29,459 nt of DNA. Source: CAZXVU01 sp964644465 (GTDB lineage: Bacteria > Chlamydiota > Chlamydiia > Chlamydiales > SM23-39). Location: the NCBI GenBank assembly GCA_964644465.1, contig CAZXVU010000015.1:1-29459 (forward strand), written 5' to 3'. A model generated the notes under the pieces. That model searched no databases and was not told where the DNA came from. It worked only from the letters and a program-made list of their open reading frames with translations. Made by a program: the position numbers and the translations under genes. Of this stretch, positions 8,255-14,945 are shown in pieces (positions within the stretch are counted from its first letter, which is position 1; each line of letters opens with the position of its first letter).

Positions 8255-8836
8255 TTATTTTGCTGCGACTTCTTCCCAGACTTCAGGGAGACGGTTGGGC
8301 TTTTCCTGAGCAGCCAAAATCATCTCTGCGAACTCGCGGACAGCGCCATGGCCTCCAGCATGCTTACAGATATAATCAGCGGTATCGAGGATGATCGGCA
8401 CTGCATCTGAAGGACAGGCCGAGATGCCCGAAATGGACATAGGAGCCTCGTCATTTACGTCATCGCCCATGAAGGCGATCTGACGCAGAGGAATTTGGAG
8501 AGTTTCGGAAAGATTTTCCAGAGCGGGTTTTTTCGATTTGCAATTGAGAATGACTTGGCTGATTTTGAGTTTTTGCGCCCGAGCTTTTACGATGGGGGAA
8601 TTTTCCGAGGTCATCAAAGCGATTTGGATGCCGGAGCGTTGCAGAAGGGTAATCCCCATTCCATCTTGTACATAAAATCGTTTTAAGACATCTCCCTCGG
8701 CAGAGTAATACATGCCGCCATCCGTGAGGGTCCCATCAACATCCAGAACAAGGAGTTTGACTTCTCTCAGCCGGCTTTCGAGCTCTTCGCTAAATAAATT
8801 CATTGTAAACATAAACATCCATGTTAGGAGGAGCAT
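8255..8836 (-). CDS. kdsC: KdsC-type HAD phosphatase (probable 3-deoxy-octulosonate 8-phosphate phosphatase or nonulosonate 9-phosphatase)
   Basis: A small HAD-superfamily phosphatase (C0, KdsC-like). All HAD motifs are present: DVDGTLTDG (nucleophile D32, acid D34), TSEN (77-80), a lysine pair at 103-104 and GDDVND (125-130). KdsC removes phosphate from Kdo-8-phosphate in the lipopolysaccharide core pathway. Related enzymes act on neuraminate- or KDN-9-phosphate, and sequence reading alone does not separate these. The start is uncertain. The first ATG (8836) directly follows the stop of the upstream gene and gives a hydrophobic N-terminus (MLLLTWMFMFTMNLFSEE); ATG codon 12 (8803) would give the normal family length. 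None has a good ribosome site. It forms a two-gene unit with the YhcH/NanQ-family gene. Confidence 0.85.
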   Translation of the reverse strand: MLLLTWMFMFTMNLFSEELESRLREVKLLVLDVDGTLTDGGMYYSAEGDVLKRFYVQDGMGITLLQRSGIQIALMTSENSPIVKARAQKLKISQVILNCKSKKPALENLSETLQIPLRQIAFMGDDVNDEAPMSISGISACPSDAVPIILDTADYICKHAGGHGAVREFAEMILAAQEKPNRLPEVWEEVAAK

Positions 8837-9277
8837 CTACTTTGTTGCGACTTTCATGACGATTTTTTGGATGGGGCCATTTCCAGCCAGAGGGGCATGA
8901 GCGTCTTCAGGAAAGAAAATCGCAAAATAGCCTTTTGGCACAGGGAGCCAGACCCAAGGTTTTTCAGTATAAAACACGATGTCTTTTTCTTCGTTATAAG
9001 CTTCGGCAATTCCATGGCAGTTGTGGGTAGGACGCCAGCCGATTTCATCATTCCCATCAAGAGCGTATTGAATGTCGATATAGCGCTTATGGGCTTCGAG
9101 GCGCGCTTTTTCATGTCCTTTGCCGTTTGTATCATCGCCAATCGCTAAAAGGTGCGTTTTTTCAAGTTCGTGGCGGCCAGGAGTAAAATTACCTTTACGA
9201 AGATACTCAAACGCTTTCCGGAAAGCGGGGTGCAAGGAATAGTACCGTTCTGCATGGGCAAGAGAATCGAGGATCAT
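8837..9277 (-). CDS. YhcH/YjgK/YiaL (NanQ, EbgC-beta) family protein, possible sugar-acid anomerase
   Basis: This 146-residue protein has the family's normal length and its conserved metal-site pattern: EAHKRYIDIQY (about 62-72), GNDEIGW (about 75-81) and FFPEDAHAPL (about 121-130). The family has a cupin-like beta-sandwich. The E. coli sialic-acid-operon member NanQ (YhcH) is reported to speed anomerisation of N-acetylneuraminate. There is no signal peptide, so it is cytosolic. Its stop codon abuts the ATG of the phosphatase gene that follows, so they are an operon, consistent with a shared sugar-acid (Kdo or nonulosonate) pathway. Substrate assignment is inference. A weak promoter-like pair on the minus strand (TTGATC at 9335-9340, CATCAT at 9312-9317, 17-bp spacer) lies upstream. 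Confidence 0.8.
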   Translation of the reverse strand: MILDSLAHAERYYSLHPAFRKAFEYLRKGNFTPGRHELEKTHLLAIGDDTNGKGHEKARLEAHKRYIDIQYALDGNDEIGWRPTHNCHGIAEAYNEEKDIVFYTEKPWVWLPVPKGYFAIFFPEDAHAPLAGNGPIQKIVMKVATK

Positions 9278-9411
9278 AGCTGTACACTCTTTTTTCGAAC
9301 TCTAACGTTGTATGATGAAGAGGAAAATAAAAATGATCAAGGCCCAAAATAAGACTTGAAAGACCGGATATTTATATAAATAAATATGTGTTTTTTAATA
9401 TTTTATTTTGG

Positions 9412-9450
9412 TTGACTGTAATAATAACTATTTGTTATTGTTTATAACAA
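9412..9450 (+). promoter_or_regulatory. AT-rich promoter with an overlapping inverted repeat, upstream of the 206-residue unknown
   Basis: TTGACT (9412-9417) and TTATTG (9435-9440) are 17 bp apart, about 32 bp before the ATG at 9472. An inverted repeat, TTGTTAT (9432-9438) and ATAACAA (9444-9450) with a 5-nt loop, overlaps the -10 and could be an operator. The flanking stretch 9360-9470 is markedly AT-rich compared with the rest of the window and includes the 14-bp palindrome TATTTATATAAATA (9369-9382). The rest of the 194-bp gap between the divergent genes holds only the weak leftward promoter noted for the YhcH-family gene. Confidence 0.5.
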
Positions 9451-9471
9451 TTAAACAAAACAAAATGTGAT

Positions 9472-10092
9472 ATGACAGTTCCTGAATCAAGGGTTGAAAC
9501 GCCTACTAGAACAATCACTCCCTCTATTTCTTTATCTCTCATTTCAATCAGAGAAAGCGGTTGTGAGAAAGAACAAAAAGAAACTCTTAAATCGTTGATT
9601 CAAGATGAGAAATGGCCTAAGGTCATTGAGATTTTCTATAGGGACCCTTCTCAACTGAATGAAATTCGGGAAGATCAATTCTTATCAGTATTAAACGGCG
9701 TCAAATTTTCCGATGAAGAAAGAGCTACCGAGGTTTATCAACTTTTATTAGACGACCCCAAAATGGATGGTGTGTCAAAAATTACTTTGGGTACCCAAAC
9801 AATCCTAAAAGATGATCGCCATTTAGCCACTGAAGATCAGCATAGAGAAAGAGTCTATCTATTCCTCGATTCGGTCCATATTGAAAAAACTCCCGATCGT
9901 CATCTAGAAAAGTTGAAGACGCTTAAGGTAGTTCAAATAGAATTGGAAAGAAGAAAAAAAGATTCAAAGCCTATTACTCAACCTCAGCCGGCACAAGAAG
10001 TCCGTCTCCAGCCTCAGCTCAATGGTAGAATCCGGATCGTTAAGGCGAAACAAACCCCTCCCCCAAGCAGAAGATGGTTCTGCTGCATTTAA
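9472..10092 (+). CDS. Unrecognised 206-residue protein, possible secreted effector
   Basis: I do not recognise a family. The first 30 residues are rich in Ser, Thr, Pro and Ile with no hydrophobic core, like many type III secretion signals. Residues about 32-160 are highly charged and look alpha-helical (for example LIQDEKWPKVIEIF and LEKLKTLKVVQIELERR). A Pro/Gln-rich linker follows (about 163-185), then a basic tail ending PPPSRRWFCCI. The terminal Cys-Cys after basic residues resembles eukaryotic lipidation sites (palmitoylation or Rab-type prenylation). There is no signal peptide. It has its own AT-rich promoter with a possible operator. The symporter gene starts 42 bp downstream and may be cotranscribed. 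The effector role is inference from composition only. Confidence 0.7.
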   Translation: MTVPESRVETPTRTITPSISLSLISIRESGCEKEQKETLKSLIQDEKWPKVIEIFYRDPSQLNEIREDQFLSVLNGVKFSDEERATEVYQLLLDDPKMDGVSKITLGTQTILKDDRHLATEDQHRERVYLFLDSVHIEKTPDRHLEKLKTLKVVQIELERRKKDSKPITQPQPAQEVRLQPQLNGRIRIVKAKQTPPPSRRWFCCI

Positions 10093-10134
10093 AAGCGCTT
10101 CATCAATTGAAGTGATTCTGTTAAGATCGAAGTT

Positions 10135-11340
10135 ATGACAAAATCTACCCTTTATCTTTTTATCGCTTTAACAGCAGGTATTCTCACTGCTTTGGTCCAG
10201 TCTGACCTTCTTTTTCAAGCGGCCCAAGCAGTCGCTTCCGTTTTCACGAATATCCTCAAGCTTCTTGCAGCTCCCATTGTATTTTTATCCATCCTGTCCA
10301 CTCTTCTTGGAATGAAGGGGTTTCAGGAGATGCGGTCTTTGGGAAAAAAAGTGTTGAGCTATACCGTTTTGACAACTGTCGTAGCGACGTTAATTGCTCT
10401 GACTCTTTTTCTTCTGATCCAGCCAGTTCGGGGGAATCTTTCGGGCGGAGAAGTTGTTTCAGAAATTGCGCAGTCGGGGACATATCTTTCTTTCTTTTTA
10501 AACATTGTGCCGCCGAATTTCATCCAGGCCTTTTTAGAGAACAATGTGATCGCATTAGCCTTTCTTGCTGCCCTTTTTGGAATGGCAGGTGCGAAACTCC
10601 CTGAAGAAAACAAGATTGTATTGAGTTCTTTTTTCTCTTCCCTATTTCAGATGTTATTAAAAGTGACTCAATTTGTCATAGCACTCATGCCAATTGGGAT
10701 TTGGGCATTTACCTCGCTTCTCGTAGTAGAACTGAGGGAAAACTTCACCCATTTCCAAAGCCTCATCCTCTATTTAAGCTGCGTTTTAGGGGCGAATCTC
10801 CTTCAGGGTTTTGTGATCTTGCCTCTGTTATTAAAATTCAAAGGCATTTCTCCTACGGCTACGGCAAAAGGAGCGTCAAAAGCTCTTGTATTGGCATTTT
10901 TCTCAAAGTCTTCGAACGCGACTCTTCCTGTCACCTTGAATTGCGCAGAAAAACAGCTCGGCATCCGATCGAAAGTCGCAAACTTTTCTCTCCCTCTTTG
11001 CACCGTCATTAACATGAATGGCTGCGCTGCCTTTATTTTCACAACAGTGGTGTTTGTTTCTGGGGTGCATGGGATTGTATTCTCTCCTTTAGAACTAGGT
11101 ATGTGGGTGGTGTTAGCCACATTAGCGGCGATCGGAAATGCAGGCGTTCCTATGGGCTGCTTTTTCTTGAGCAGCACATTTTTAGTGGCCATGGGCGTTC
11201 CCATCACGACTTTAGGGCTGATTCTTCCCTTTTATGCATTCCTAGACATGGTTGAGACCGCGCTGAATGTCTGGTCTGATATTTGCGTCACAGCAATCGT
11301 TGACCGGGAAGTGAAAGAGGAAGTGCCTGCGCCTGTTTAG
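10135..11340 (+). CDS. Dicarboxylate/amino acid:cation symporter (DAACS/SDF family)
   Basis: A 401-residue inner-membrane transporter with the hydrophobic pattern of the family. The paired re-entrant loop motifs are visible: SKSSNATLPVT (about 257-267, HP1), NMNGCA (about 293, TM7), GNAGVPMG (about 338, HP2) and DMVETALNVWSD (about 372, TM8). The family imports glutamate, aspartate, C4-dicarboxylates or serine/threonine with sodium or protons. NMNGCA replaces the usual NMDGTA, and Glu replaces the substrate-carboxylate-binding Arg in DMVRT. The latter recalls SstT-like serine/threonine carriers as I remember them, so a neutral substrate is plausible. Chlamydia also carries a member annotated GltT. 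The last 53 bp overlap the 3' end of the convergent kinase gene. The ribosome site is weak. Confidence 0.88.
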   Translation: MTKSTLYLFIALTAGILTALVQSDLLFQAAQAVASVFTNILKLLAAPIVFLSILSTLLGMKGFQEMRSLGKKVLSYTVLTTVVATLIALTLFLLIQPVRGNLSGGEVVSEIAQSGTYLSFFLNIVPPNFIQAFLENNVIALAFLAALFGMAGAKLPEENKIVLSSFFSSLFQMLLKVTQFVIALMPIGIWAFTSLLVVELRENFTHFQSLILYLSCVLGANLLQGFVILPLLLKFKGISPTATAKGASKALVLAFFSKSSNATLPVTLNCAEKQLGIRSKVANFSLPLCTVINMNGCAAFIFTTVVFVSGVHGIVFSPLELGMWVVLATLAAIGNAGVPMGCFFLSSTFLVAMGVPITTLGLILPFYAFLDMVETALNVWSDICVTAIVDREVKEEVPAPV

Positions 11341-12364
11341 GCTGTTCTAGGAATTGGTAGATTTCGGTCCATTTTTCTTCGGGAAGCTCGGCGCCGACCA
11401 CCTCGACAATGGAGCTGCCTAGGCGGTTTCCGAGGCACCCGCATTCTTCCAACGGAAATCCATTGAGCATTCCATAGAGAAATCCGCTAGCAAAGAGGTC
11501 TCCCGCTCCAGTCGTATCGACTACCTGAGCCGGAAAGGCAGGGACAGCAATCACTTTTCCTTCATGCCCTACAAGGCATCCCTTTGCGCCAATGGTGACT
11601 ACTGCAAAAGGGCAAATTTCCTGGAGCTTGCGGCACCCCTCTTCTGCAGATAATCCAGTCAATGCGAATGTTTCATCCTCGTTTGCGAAAACGAGATCGA
11701 CATATTCGGAAAGCAAATGGTCTAAAATATCTTTGTATTTTAAAACGACGCTAAAGCTCGATAGATCGAGAGAAATTTTAGATCCCTCTTTCTTAGCCAG
11801 CTCCATCGCTTTTTCCACAATGTCTCCAAAGTAGAGCTGATAGGTCTCAAAATGGGTCCATTGGACATCTTTGAAATGTTCAGGTTGGAGAAAAAATTCA
11901 TCGGGAGGAGTCGAAAATGCTGCAAGCATTGTCCTTTCTCCACAGGTATTGATCATGGAAATGATTCTAGGAGTAGTGTAGTCAGGAAAAGTTTTTATCA
12001 CCCCAATAATCCCGCAATCTTCGAGACTTTTGGCAAAAAATTTCCCATAAAAATCAGAGCTGAGCGGGGCATAAAATGCGCATCTTTCTCCAAGTTTTGC
12101 CAATCCGCGGATTGTGTTAGCGCAGCTGCCTCCTGGAACTATTTTGGGGGTTTCATGACTGATCTCAATCAGATGGTCAACAAATTCAAAATCGCTGAGT
12201 CGAGAGCCTCCTTTTGGCCCTGGAACATGCTGTTCAAGGAACTCATCATTGACTGAGATGAGTAGATCGACTGCTGCATTGCCAATGCCGATGACACGAT
12301 AAGAATTGCAATCCGAAAAGAGAAGAGGGATAAAGAAAAGAAAAAATAGGATTTGAAAAATCAT
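11288..12364 (-). CDS. PfkB-family kinase (adenosine-kinase-like) with an N-terminal signal-peptide-like extension
   Basis: A ribokinase/PfkB sugar or nucleoside kinase of 358 residues from the ATG at 12364. Signatures: GIGNAAVDLL (about 26-35), GGSCANTIRGLAKLG (motif I, about 79-93) and DTTGAGDLFASG (motif II with the GAGD anion hole and catalytic Asp). The phrase GERTM and the overall layout place it near the adenosine kinase subfamily. The oddity is MIFQILFFLFFIPLLFSDCNS ahead of the core: 15 hydrophobic residues that look like a signal peptide or anchor, though without a basic residue in the n-region. No ATG, GTG or TTG lies in frame between this stretch and the core, so a cytosolic form cannot start there. 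An upstream TTG (12418) is possible but has no support. Substrate unknown. Confidence 0.87.
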   Translation of the reverse strand: MIFQILFFLFFIPLLFSDCNSYRVIGIGNAAVDLLISVNDEFLEQHVPGPKGGSRLSDFEFVDHLIEISHETPKIVPGGSCANTIRGLAKLGERCAFYAPLSSDFYGKFFAKSLEDCGIIGVIKTFPDYTTPRIISMINTCGERTMLAAFSTPPDEFFLQPEHFKDVQWTHFETYQLYFGDIVEKAMELAKKEGSKISLDLSSFSVVLKYKDILDHLLSEYVDLVFANEDETFALTGLSAEEGCRKLQEICPFAVVTIGAKGCLVGHEGKVIAVPAFPAQVVDTTGAGDLFASGFLYGMLNGFPLEECGCLGNRLGSSIVEVVGAELPEEKWTEIYQFLEQPKQAQALPLSLPGQRLL

Positions 12365-12399
12365 AGGAAACCCAAAATTTTTGTCGATAGAATCGCTTT

Positions 12400-12430
12400 T
12401 TTGCGCAAATTTCGTCAATTAGCATATTGT
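12400..12430 (+). promoter_or_regulatory. Promoter and palindrome between divergent kinase and MFS exporter genes
   Basis: On the plus strand TTGCGC (12401-12406) and TATTGT (12425-12430) are 18 bp apart, 20 bp before the exporter ATG. The -35 lies within the perfect 10-bp palindrome TTTGCGCAAA (12400-12409), which could be an operator shared by both divergent genes. A minus-strand TTGACG (complement at 12412-12417) is a possible -35 for the kinase, but its -10 is unclear. Confidence 0.4.
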
Positions 12431-12450
12431 TTGAATATAGCAGGAGTTCC

Positions 12451-13842
12451 ATGCATACCCCTTCCGAGCAGAATAAATGGATGACCTTGATCAGCTGCAG
12501 TTTGAGCTGTTTTTTAGGATTTGTTGATTTCGCGATTGTCAACACGGCTCTTCCCGTCATTCAAAAAGATCTTGGCGCATCTGTCGTGCAGCTGCAATGG
12601 ATCATTAGCGCCTTTACCTTGGCGCTCAGCATGACCATTGTCTTGATGGGGAGGCTTGGAGATCTCTGGGGCAGGCGGCAGATCAATCTTTTTGGAGTGA
12701 TCTGTTTTGGAGTTTCGTCCCTTTTTGCGGGATTTTCCCCAAATCCAGCCTGGCTGATTTTTTGGCGTGTTATCCAAGGGATTTCCACTGCTGCGGTCAT
12801 TCCCAGCGCGCTTGCTTTGATTACTCATGCGTTTCCCGGGAATGAAAAGGGAAAAGCGATTGGCATTTGGAGCAGCATCACAGGAATTGGCTGGGCTGCA
12901 GGTCCCGTTTTAGGGGGCTTTCTTGTTAGCGCCTTGAGTTGGCGTTGGATTTTTTACATCAATATTCCTTTTGTGTTGATCTGCATCGCTTTGAATCTTC
13001 TCTTTGTCAAAGAATCTCGAGATGACTCTGCGAAGAGGAAGATCGATTTAAAAGGAGTTTTCTTGCTCACAGTGGGGATCTGTGCTCTCGTCTATGCATT
13101 GATCAATGCGCCTGATTGGGGATGGGCGTCGATTCATTCTCTATCTTATTTTGCCGTTGCGTGTGTGAGTTTATTGTTCTTCTATTTTTCTGAAAATCGA
13201 TCGCAATACCCAACGATTCAGTTCCACCTATTTGCCAATCATACCTTTTTCACATGTACTTTCGTCTTGTTCTGCAATCTCTTCATCATGTCGGCGATCT
13301 TTTTCTTGGCCCCTCTGTATTTGCAAAATATCCGGCATGAGTCTCCTTTCATTGCAGGCTTGATGCTTATTCCCATTACAGGCTGCATCGTGGTCTTTTC
13401 TCCTTTCATTGGTTATTTAGTGGATAAGTTTTCTGCAAAAAAACTCATTCAGTTAGGTCTGATTCTTTATTTTCTCGGGATTTTCATGCAGAGCTTTCTC
13501 CATGCGAATACTTCGCCTGCCCTCATATTGATTTCCTTTTTGTTGCTGGGTATTGCTTGGTCTTTGGCAAGGAATCCTGCAACGACAAAAGGGATTGGCG
13601 CTGTTCCTCCCCAACTCGCAGGAACAGCCGCTGGCGTCATCTGGACAATCCAAAATATTGGCGCTGCGGTTGGGGTTGCTCTTGCAGTTACGATATTTAG
13701 GACTGTTTATGAAACATCCCATAGCAGCCAATCATTTCTCCTTGGCTATAAATATGGGATGTGGCTTTTATGCGCTTTTGTCATTCTTACTTTCATAACG
13801 GTTTCTCTTTTCATGAAAGAGCAACAGATTGAACATCACTGA
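12451..13842 (+). CDS. MFS transporter, DHA2 family (EmrB/QacA-type multidrug exporter)
   Basis: A 463-residue inner-membrane proton antiporter. The start at 12451 is chosen because AGGAG lies 4 nt before this ATG; an earlier in-frame start would precede that site. DHA2 signatures: LDxAIVNTALP-like FVDFAIVNTALPVIQKDLG in TM1, WIISAFTLALSM, motif A GRLGDLWGRRQ, and motif C GPVLGGFL at the end of TM5. About 14 hydrophobic segments fit this subfamily. Such proteins export drugs or other amphipathic compounds, and substrates cannot be read from sequence. The 3' end overlaps the convergent homoserine dehydrogenase gene by 7 bp. It is divergent from the PfkB kinase and may share regulation with it. 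Confidence 0.9.
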   Translation: MHTPSEQNKWMTLISCSLSCFLGFVDFAIVNTALPVIQKDLGASVVQLQWIISAFTLALSMTIVLMGRLGDLWGRRQINLFGVICFGVSSLFAGFSPNPAWLIFWRVIQGISTAAVIPSALALITHAFPGNEKGKAIGIWSSITGIGWAAGPVLGGFLVSALSWRWIFYINIPFVLICIALNLLFVKESRDDSAKRKIDLKGVFLLTVGICALVYALINAPDWGWASIHSLSYFAVACVSLLFFYFSENRSQYPTIQFHLFANHTFFTCTFVLFCNLFIMSAIFFLAPLYLQNIRHESPFIAGLMLIPITGCIVVFSPFIGYLVDKFSAKKLIQLGLILYFLGIFMQSFLHANTSPALILISFLLLGIAWSLARNPATTKGIGAVPPQLAGTAAGVIWTIQNIGAAVGVALAVTIFRTVYETSHSSQSFLLGYKYGMWLLCAFVILTFITVSLFMKEQQIEHH

Positions 13843-14936
13843 CTTTGCGATGCGGCTCTGACAATGCCTTCGAGCACTCGGGCTGCCGTTACATCAGCGC
13901 CGGCGCCAGGTCCCCGGATCACAAGAGGATTTTTCGAGTAATATTTCGTGGTGATCGAGACAATATTATCGCTTCCTGAAAGGGAATAAAATGGGTGGTC
14001 TGGGCCAACTGCCTGAAGAGCGATAGTCCCTTTGCCGTTTTCAAATGAAGCGATATAACGGAGCCGTTTTCCTTTTGAGCTTGCATCCATTTGGAGTTGG
14101 GTCATTGTGGGATCGAATTCGTTTAACTTTGCATAGAAATCTTCAACAGAGGGGACATCGAAGCAGGCGTCAGGAAGAAAACGGTGCAGGCTGATGGCTT
14201 CTTTTTCAACTGCAAAACCGGCTTCTCTTGCGAGGATGAGGAGTTTGCGAAGAACATCCATCCCATTCAGATCGTCGCGAGGATCTGGTTCCGTATATCC
14301 TTTTTCTTGCGCTTTTCGGACGATTTCCGAAAAGGCTGTACCCTCTTCAAAGGAATTGAAAAGAAAGCTCAAGGTCCCCGAAAAAATTCCTTCGATTTTC
14401 ACGATTTCATCGCCCGAGCGGAGCAAGCTTTGAATGGTGCTGAGAATAGGGAGCCCAGCGCCAACGTTGGCATCGTAATAAAATTGGGGAAATTTTTTCA
14501 GTTCTTCAAAGGTTTTAAGAGATCCCGAGTTGGCTTTTTTGTTAGGCGTTACAATAGGGATTTCTGCTTGTACGATCGAAGAATAGGAATCGGCAATGGT
14601 TTGGGAGGATGTGCAATCGACAAAAATAGTCTGGGATTTCGAATCGAAGAGATTGCCCAAGAAAATTTCCCAATCCATGGGGGCGTTCATCTTTGAGCGC
14701 CAATCCGTTAATGATATCCCTTCTGGATTAAACGCCATACTGCGGCTGTTGGCGATCCCGGCAACAGCGATATCGATTCCATACCGCTGTTGAAATGTGG
14801 TCCGATTTTTTTCAATTTGATCGAGAAGAGTCGAACCAATGAGTCCCGTGCCGACAAGAAAGACATCCACTTTTTGGGGCGCGGCAATTAGAGAAGATGT
14901 AAAAATCAGGAGACAAGCGATCCATTTGCTATACAT
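13836..14936 (-). CDS. hom: Homoserine dehydrogenase with an N-terminal signal-peptide-like extension
   Basis: A 366-residue protein matching the homoserine dehydrogenase half of ThrA/MetL-type enzymes, which reduce aspartate semialdehyde to homoserine with NAD(P)H. Visible: VGTGLIGSTLL (28-38, nucleotide binding), GIANSRSM, TPNKKAN with the conserved Lys, GIFSGTLSF, and GYTEPDPRDDLNGMDVLRKL. There is no aspartokinase domain. Ahead of the core lies MYSKWIACLLIFTSSLIAA: a Lys, a hydrophobic core, then Ile-Ala-Ala as a plausible signal peptidase I site. Family members normally begin at the core. A GTG at codon 23 could give a cytosolic form but has no Shine-Dalgarno sequence. The gene begins 9 bp after the stop of mtnC, so the two form an operon. 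Its 3' end overlaps the MFS exporter by 7 bp. Confidence 0.92.
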   Translation of the reverse strand: MYSKWIACLLIFTSSLIAAPQKVDVFLVGTGLIGSTLLDQIEKNRTTFQQRYGIDIAVAGIANSRSMAFNPEGISLTDWRSKMNAPMDWEIFLGNLFDSKSQTIFVDCTSSQTIADSYSSIVQAEIPIVTPNKKANSGSLKTFEELKKFPQFYYDANVGAGLPILSTIQSLLRSGDEIVKIEGIFSGTLSFLFNSFEEGTAFSEIVRKAQEKGYTEPDPRDDLNGMDVLRKLLILAREAGFAVEKEAISLHRFLPDACFDVPSVEDFYAKLNEFDPTMTQLQMDASSKGKRLRYIASFENGKGTIALQAVGPDHPFYSLSGSDNIVSITTKYYSKNPLVIRGPGAGADVTAARVLEGIVRAASQSQ

Positions 14937-14945
14937 ATCTGTTCT

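Noticed and set aside
8770..8836. Signal peptide on the KdsC-type phosphatase (MLLLTWMFMFTMNLFSEE)
   Set aside because: It has no basic residue or cleavage site, and ATG codon 12 gives a normal cytosolic start, so I did not count it with the three leader-bearing enzymes.
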